From an uncultured Moraxella sp. (GTDB taxonomy: Bacteria; Pseudomonadota; Gammaproteobacteria; Pseudomonadales; Moraxellaceae), in the NCBI GenBank assembly GCA_927911235.1, contig CAKMOY010000211.1, positions 1 to 16,694 of the forward strand: a stretch of DNA of 16,694 nt, read 5' to 3'. A program made the position numbers and the translations under genes. The notes beneath the pieces were generated by a model. The model saw only the letters and a list, made by a program, of their open reading frames with translations, searched no databases and was not told where the DNA came from. Shown here piece by piece: positions 14,853-16,694 of this stretch. Each line of letters begins with the position of its first letter. The stretch's first letter is position 1.

Positions 14853-16388
14853 ATGCTTTCAAACACCAATACCTACAAGCCCACGCATGAACAAGAACAA
14901 GCCCTACAAACGGCTTTGACACGCCAATCTTTTAAGATTGTGGCGTATGCAGGGGCAGGCAAAACCTCTACATTAAAGCTGATTGGCGACAACTTGCGTG
15001 GGCGTGGTATGTATTTGGCGTTTAACAAAGCGATTGCGAATGAAGCCACACAAAAATTTCCCACTCATGTGAACTGTCGCACTTTTCACTCGTTGGCATT
15101 TCGGCATACCGACCGTCAAATTACTGCAAAATTACAATTACCCAGATTTTCACCACAGCGTTTGGCACATGATTTGGGCTTGATTCCACTACAAGTGAAA
15201 CGCAGTATTGACGGCAAAAGCCAATTTGTCACTTTAACGCCAGAACGCCAAGCCCGCTTTGTGTCCGATGCAGTGAGTTATTTTTGTAGCACGCACTCAA
15301 GCTACCCTGCTCCACGCCATTTACAGCTACCTGACTGGCTCGCCCCAAGCGAAGCCGAAGAATTGCGTGACAAACTGTATCCGTTTGTAGAAAAACGCTG
15401 GCTACAGTCCATTGACCCACGCCACAATGCAGGGATTGGACATGATATTTATCTCAAACTTTGGGCGTTGTCAAAGCCGATTATCCCAAGCGATTTTATT
15501 TTGTTTGACGAAGCCCAAGATGCCGACCCTTTGATGATGGGGATTTTGACCCAGCAACCGAGCCAAGTCATCTATGTGGGCGATGCTCATCAGCAGATTT
15601 ATGAATGGCGTGGGGCGGTCAATGCGATGAAACGCTTGCCATTACCGCAAACCTTGCTCACCCAATCGTTTCGTTTTGGTGAAAAAATTGCCGAAATTGC
15701 CAATGTTTTTTTAAAAGCATTACAAGAAGATGTGCCTTTGCGTGGCAATCCCAATTTACAATCAACCCTTGGCAAAGGTTTGGCAAATGGACAAAAAGAT
15801 GCAATACTGTGCCGAACCAATGCCAATGCGATGGTAAGGCTTTTAACAGGCTTAAAAATGGGGCATAAAGTCGCCCTACAAGCCGACACCGACCGCCTAC
15901 TCAAATTTAGCCAATCTGCCGAACGCCTAAAAAAAGGACAATCCGCCTATGGCGTGCCAGAACTTGCCTATTTTAACAACTGGCGAGAAGTGCAAGACTA
16001 CAGCGAAACGAGCGAAGGTAGCGATTTAAAAACCCTTGTCAAACTGGTGGACGAACATGGCACAGACACCATCAACCAAGCCATTCAAAGCCTTGCCAAT
16101 CCAAACGAAGCCGACTATATCATCTCCACCGCTCACAAGGCAAAAGGACTGGAATGGGGGCGTGTGCAGATTGATGACGATTTTTATTATGATGTGAACA
16201 ATCAAGTGGTAAAAATCAGCCCAGAAGAATTGCGACTGCTGTATGTCGCCTGTACTCGTGCCAAAATTAACTTGGATATGTTTCATATCCAAGATTTAAT
16301 CAATGGTTTAAAAGAAAAAAAAGTTGATTTATCAATAATTTACAAATTCTACAACAAACATTTTAAGATGCAAAAACAGGCTTGCTAA
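14853..16388 (+). CDS. UvrD-like superfamily 1 DNA helicase, short form
   Basis: ATP-dependent DNA helicase or translocase of 511 aa, shorter than UvrD, Rep or PcrA (about 650-720). Motifs run in order: Q-motif region near residues 11-20, Walker A AGAGKTS at 33-39, motif Ia AFNKAIANEA, DEAQD (Walker B, motif II) at 219-223, motif III VGDAHQQIYEWRGA at about 242-255, motif IV TQSFRFG, motif V STAHKAKGLEW, and motif VI YVACTRAK with the arginine finger R469. The large 2B insert is mostly missing, as in FBH1-like and phage-type SF1 helicases. No RecB-like nuclease domain is present. I prefer the ATG at 14853 over a TTG at 14847. The C-terminal ~40 residues are atypical, and the coding end overlaps the convergent antitoxin gene by 26 bases. 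The DNA substrate and role, presumably repair or recombination, are unknown. Confidence 0.93.
   Translation: MLSNTNTYKPTHEQEQALQTALTRQSFKIVAYAGAGKTSTLKLIGDNLRGRGMYLAFNKAIANEATQKFPTHVNCRTFHSLAFRHTDRQITAKLQLPRFSPQRLAHDLGLIPLQVKRSIDGKSQFVTLTPERQARFVSDAVSYFCSTHSSYPAPRHLQLPDWLAPSEAEELRDKLYPFVEKRWLQSIDPRHNAGIGHDIYLKLWALSKPIIPSDFILFDEAQDADPLMMGILTQQPSQVIYVGDAHQQIYEWRGAVNAMKRLPLPQTLLTQSFRFGEKIAEIANVFLKALQEDVPLRGNPNLQSTLGKGLANGQKDAILCRTNANAMVRLLTGLKMGHKVALQADTDRLLKFSQSAERLKKGQSAYGVPELAYFNNWREVQDYSETSEGSDLKTLVKLVDEHGTDTINQAIQSLANPNEADYIISTAHKAKGLEWGRVQIDDDFYYDVNNQVVKISPEELRLLYVACTRAKINLDMFHIQDLINGLKEKKVDLSIIYKFYNKHFKMQKQAC
16271..16293. repeat. Perfect 10-bp hairpin inside the helicase 3' end
   Basis: CTTGGATATG (16271-16280) is exactly reverse-complementary to CATATCCAAG (16284-16293) with a 3-base TTT loop. 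It lies in the last 120 bases of the helicase coding sequence, just after motif VI. No U-tract follows, so it is not a classical terminator. It could slow decay of the mRNA 3' end or be coincidental. Confidence 0.5.
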
Positions 16389-16587
16389 AATTAAATGACA
16401 AATTAATGTTGATTGCTTTGAGCAAGCGTTGCATGGTGTCCCAACTTGGCGATGTTGTGCCGTTTACGGTTTTGTATAGGCTTTCACGATTTAATCCTGT
16501 CAAACGAGATACTTCGGCAACGCCTTTTTTACGGATTAAATGCCCGATTGCCAAAACAAAAACTTGTGGCTCATCATCGTGAGAAAT
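16363..16587 (-). CDS. HigA-like addiction-module antidote (HTH), N-terminally truncated
   Basis: The reading frame contains a Cro/C1-type helix-turn-helix typical of the 'probable addiction module antidote' family: a helix ending IGHLIRKKGV, then AEVSRLTGLNRESLYKTV, then WDTMQRLLKAININL. These antidotes repress their own operon and neutralise a RelE/HigB-like toxin. Homologues usually have about 30 more residues before this domain. Here similarity starts around DDEPQVF and the frame closes at a TAA at 16590-16588, with only a TTG at 16554 as a conventional start codon. No toxin gene is next to it: upstream comes a terminator and tRNA-Glu. I read it as a decaying orphan or a gene with its start lost. 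It overlaps the helicase end tail to tail. Confidence 0.6.
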   Translation of the reverse strand: MSHDDEPQVFVLAIGHLIRKKGVAEVSRLTGLNRESLYKTVNGTTSPSWDTMQRLLKAININLSFNFSKPVFAS

Positions 16588-16625
16588 TTATTAATTTTTT
16601 AAAACCAATTTTTCTAAACACAAAT

Positions 16626-16659
16626 AAAAAACTTATCAAATCAATGATAAGGTTTTTTT
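16626..16659. terminator. Bidirectional terminator between the antitoxin remnant and tRNA-Glu
   Basis: CTTATCA (16632-16638) pairs with TGATAAG (16645-16651) around a 6-base loop. T6 follows on the minus strand (16631-16626) and T7 on the plus strand (16653-16659). On the minus strand it sits 9 bases after the tRNA 3' end and should terminate the tRNA transcript. Confidence 0.82.
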
Positions 16660-16667
16660 GGAATGTG

Positions 16668-16694
16668 TGGCGTCCCCACGGGGATTCGAACCCC
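16668..16694 (-). tRNA. tRNA-Glu, 3' part only (runs off the right edge)
   Basis: On the minus strand the end reads GGGGTTCGAATCCCC, a T-arm with the invariant TTCGAAT loop, then the acceptor strand TGGGGAC, discriminator G and an encoded CCA (16670-16668). The matching 5' acceptor would be GTCCCCA, and E. coli tRNA-Glu has the same T-arm followed by a near-identical GGGGAC-G-CCA end. The anticodon lies outside the window, so the Glu call rests on the acceptor and T-arm. Confidence 0.8.

Noticed and set aside
1..16694. Frequent TTTTGCCAA / TTTGGCAAA words as a possible DNA-uptake signal
   Set aside because: Most copies fall in coding frames as GCC AAA or GGC AAA codons, so codon preference explains them; over-representation could not be computed here.
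1..16694. CRISPR array, insertion sequence or prophage
   Set aside because: No regularly spaced repeats, transposase, integrase or phage structural genes were seen on either strand.

Overview
The window is AT-rich chromosomal DNA that reads as a member of the Moraxellaceae, most likely Moraxella. The grounds are a gammaproteobacterial RNase E/RluC divergent pair, an RNase E scaffold domain with pseudomonad-type NDPR motifs, a DusC-type dihydrouridine synthase, an AhpF with the classical residue numbering, and the codon style (GGC AAA and GCC AAA in an A/T-rich background). The genus is inferred from the proteins; no search was run. Most of the window is ordinary housekeeping and accessory chromosome. 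I saw no CRISPR array, insertion sequence or prophage.

Layout. Positions 1-3429 (minus) hold most of rne, with its C-terminus beyond the left edge. Positions 3430-4008 are an AT-rich divergent regulatory region that includes a likely long rne 5' leader with a strong hairpin. From 4009 to 6379 (plus) come rluC and a DUF2157 membrane protein, probably one transcript. Then, on the minus strand, come a glutathione S-transferase C-terminal remnant, an MHS-family (ProP/KgtP-like) MFS symporter, a possible 42-residue small protein, and a DUF4105/Lnb-domain outer-membrane-type protein. A palindromic interspersed repeat and a bidirectional terminator follow, then ydcH (DUF465, minus). ydcH is divergent from ahpF (plus, 11208-12764), which ends at a strong terminator. 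A stand-alone ABC six-TM protein and dusC lie on the minus strand. dusC is divergent from a short UvrD-like helicase (plus). The right end holds an N-terminally truncated HigA-like antitoxin, a bidirectional terminator and the 3' part of a tRNA-Glu, all on the minus strand.

The most notable global feature is six single-base frame disruptions. Each falls at an A/T homopolymer of 6-7 bases, and they affect four otherwise well-conserved genes (rluC, DUF2157, DUF4105, ydcH). Restoring one base at each site gives a continuous family-like protein, and each total length becomes divisible by three. Homopolymer-length error in the read or assembly is the simplest explanation. Transcriptional slippage or true decay are alternatives. 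The other large genes (rne, MFS, ahpF, the ABC protein, dusC, helicase) are intact, and some of them carry A7/T7 runs in frame.

Functional themes are RNA processing and modification (RNase E, RluC, DusC, tRNA-Glu), envelope and transport (MHS symporter, DUF4105, DUF2157, ABC-TM) and peroxide defence (AhpF, without an adjacent ahpC). No clearly new multigene system is visible. The items most worth a second look are the homopolymer frameshifts, the perfect 16-bp inverted repeat framing a TATAAT upstream of the ABC-TM gene, the 12-mer shared by the ydcH and ahpF promoter regions, and the basic N-terminal extension of RluC.
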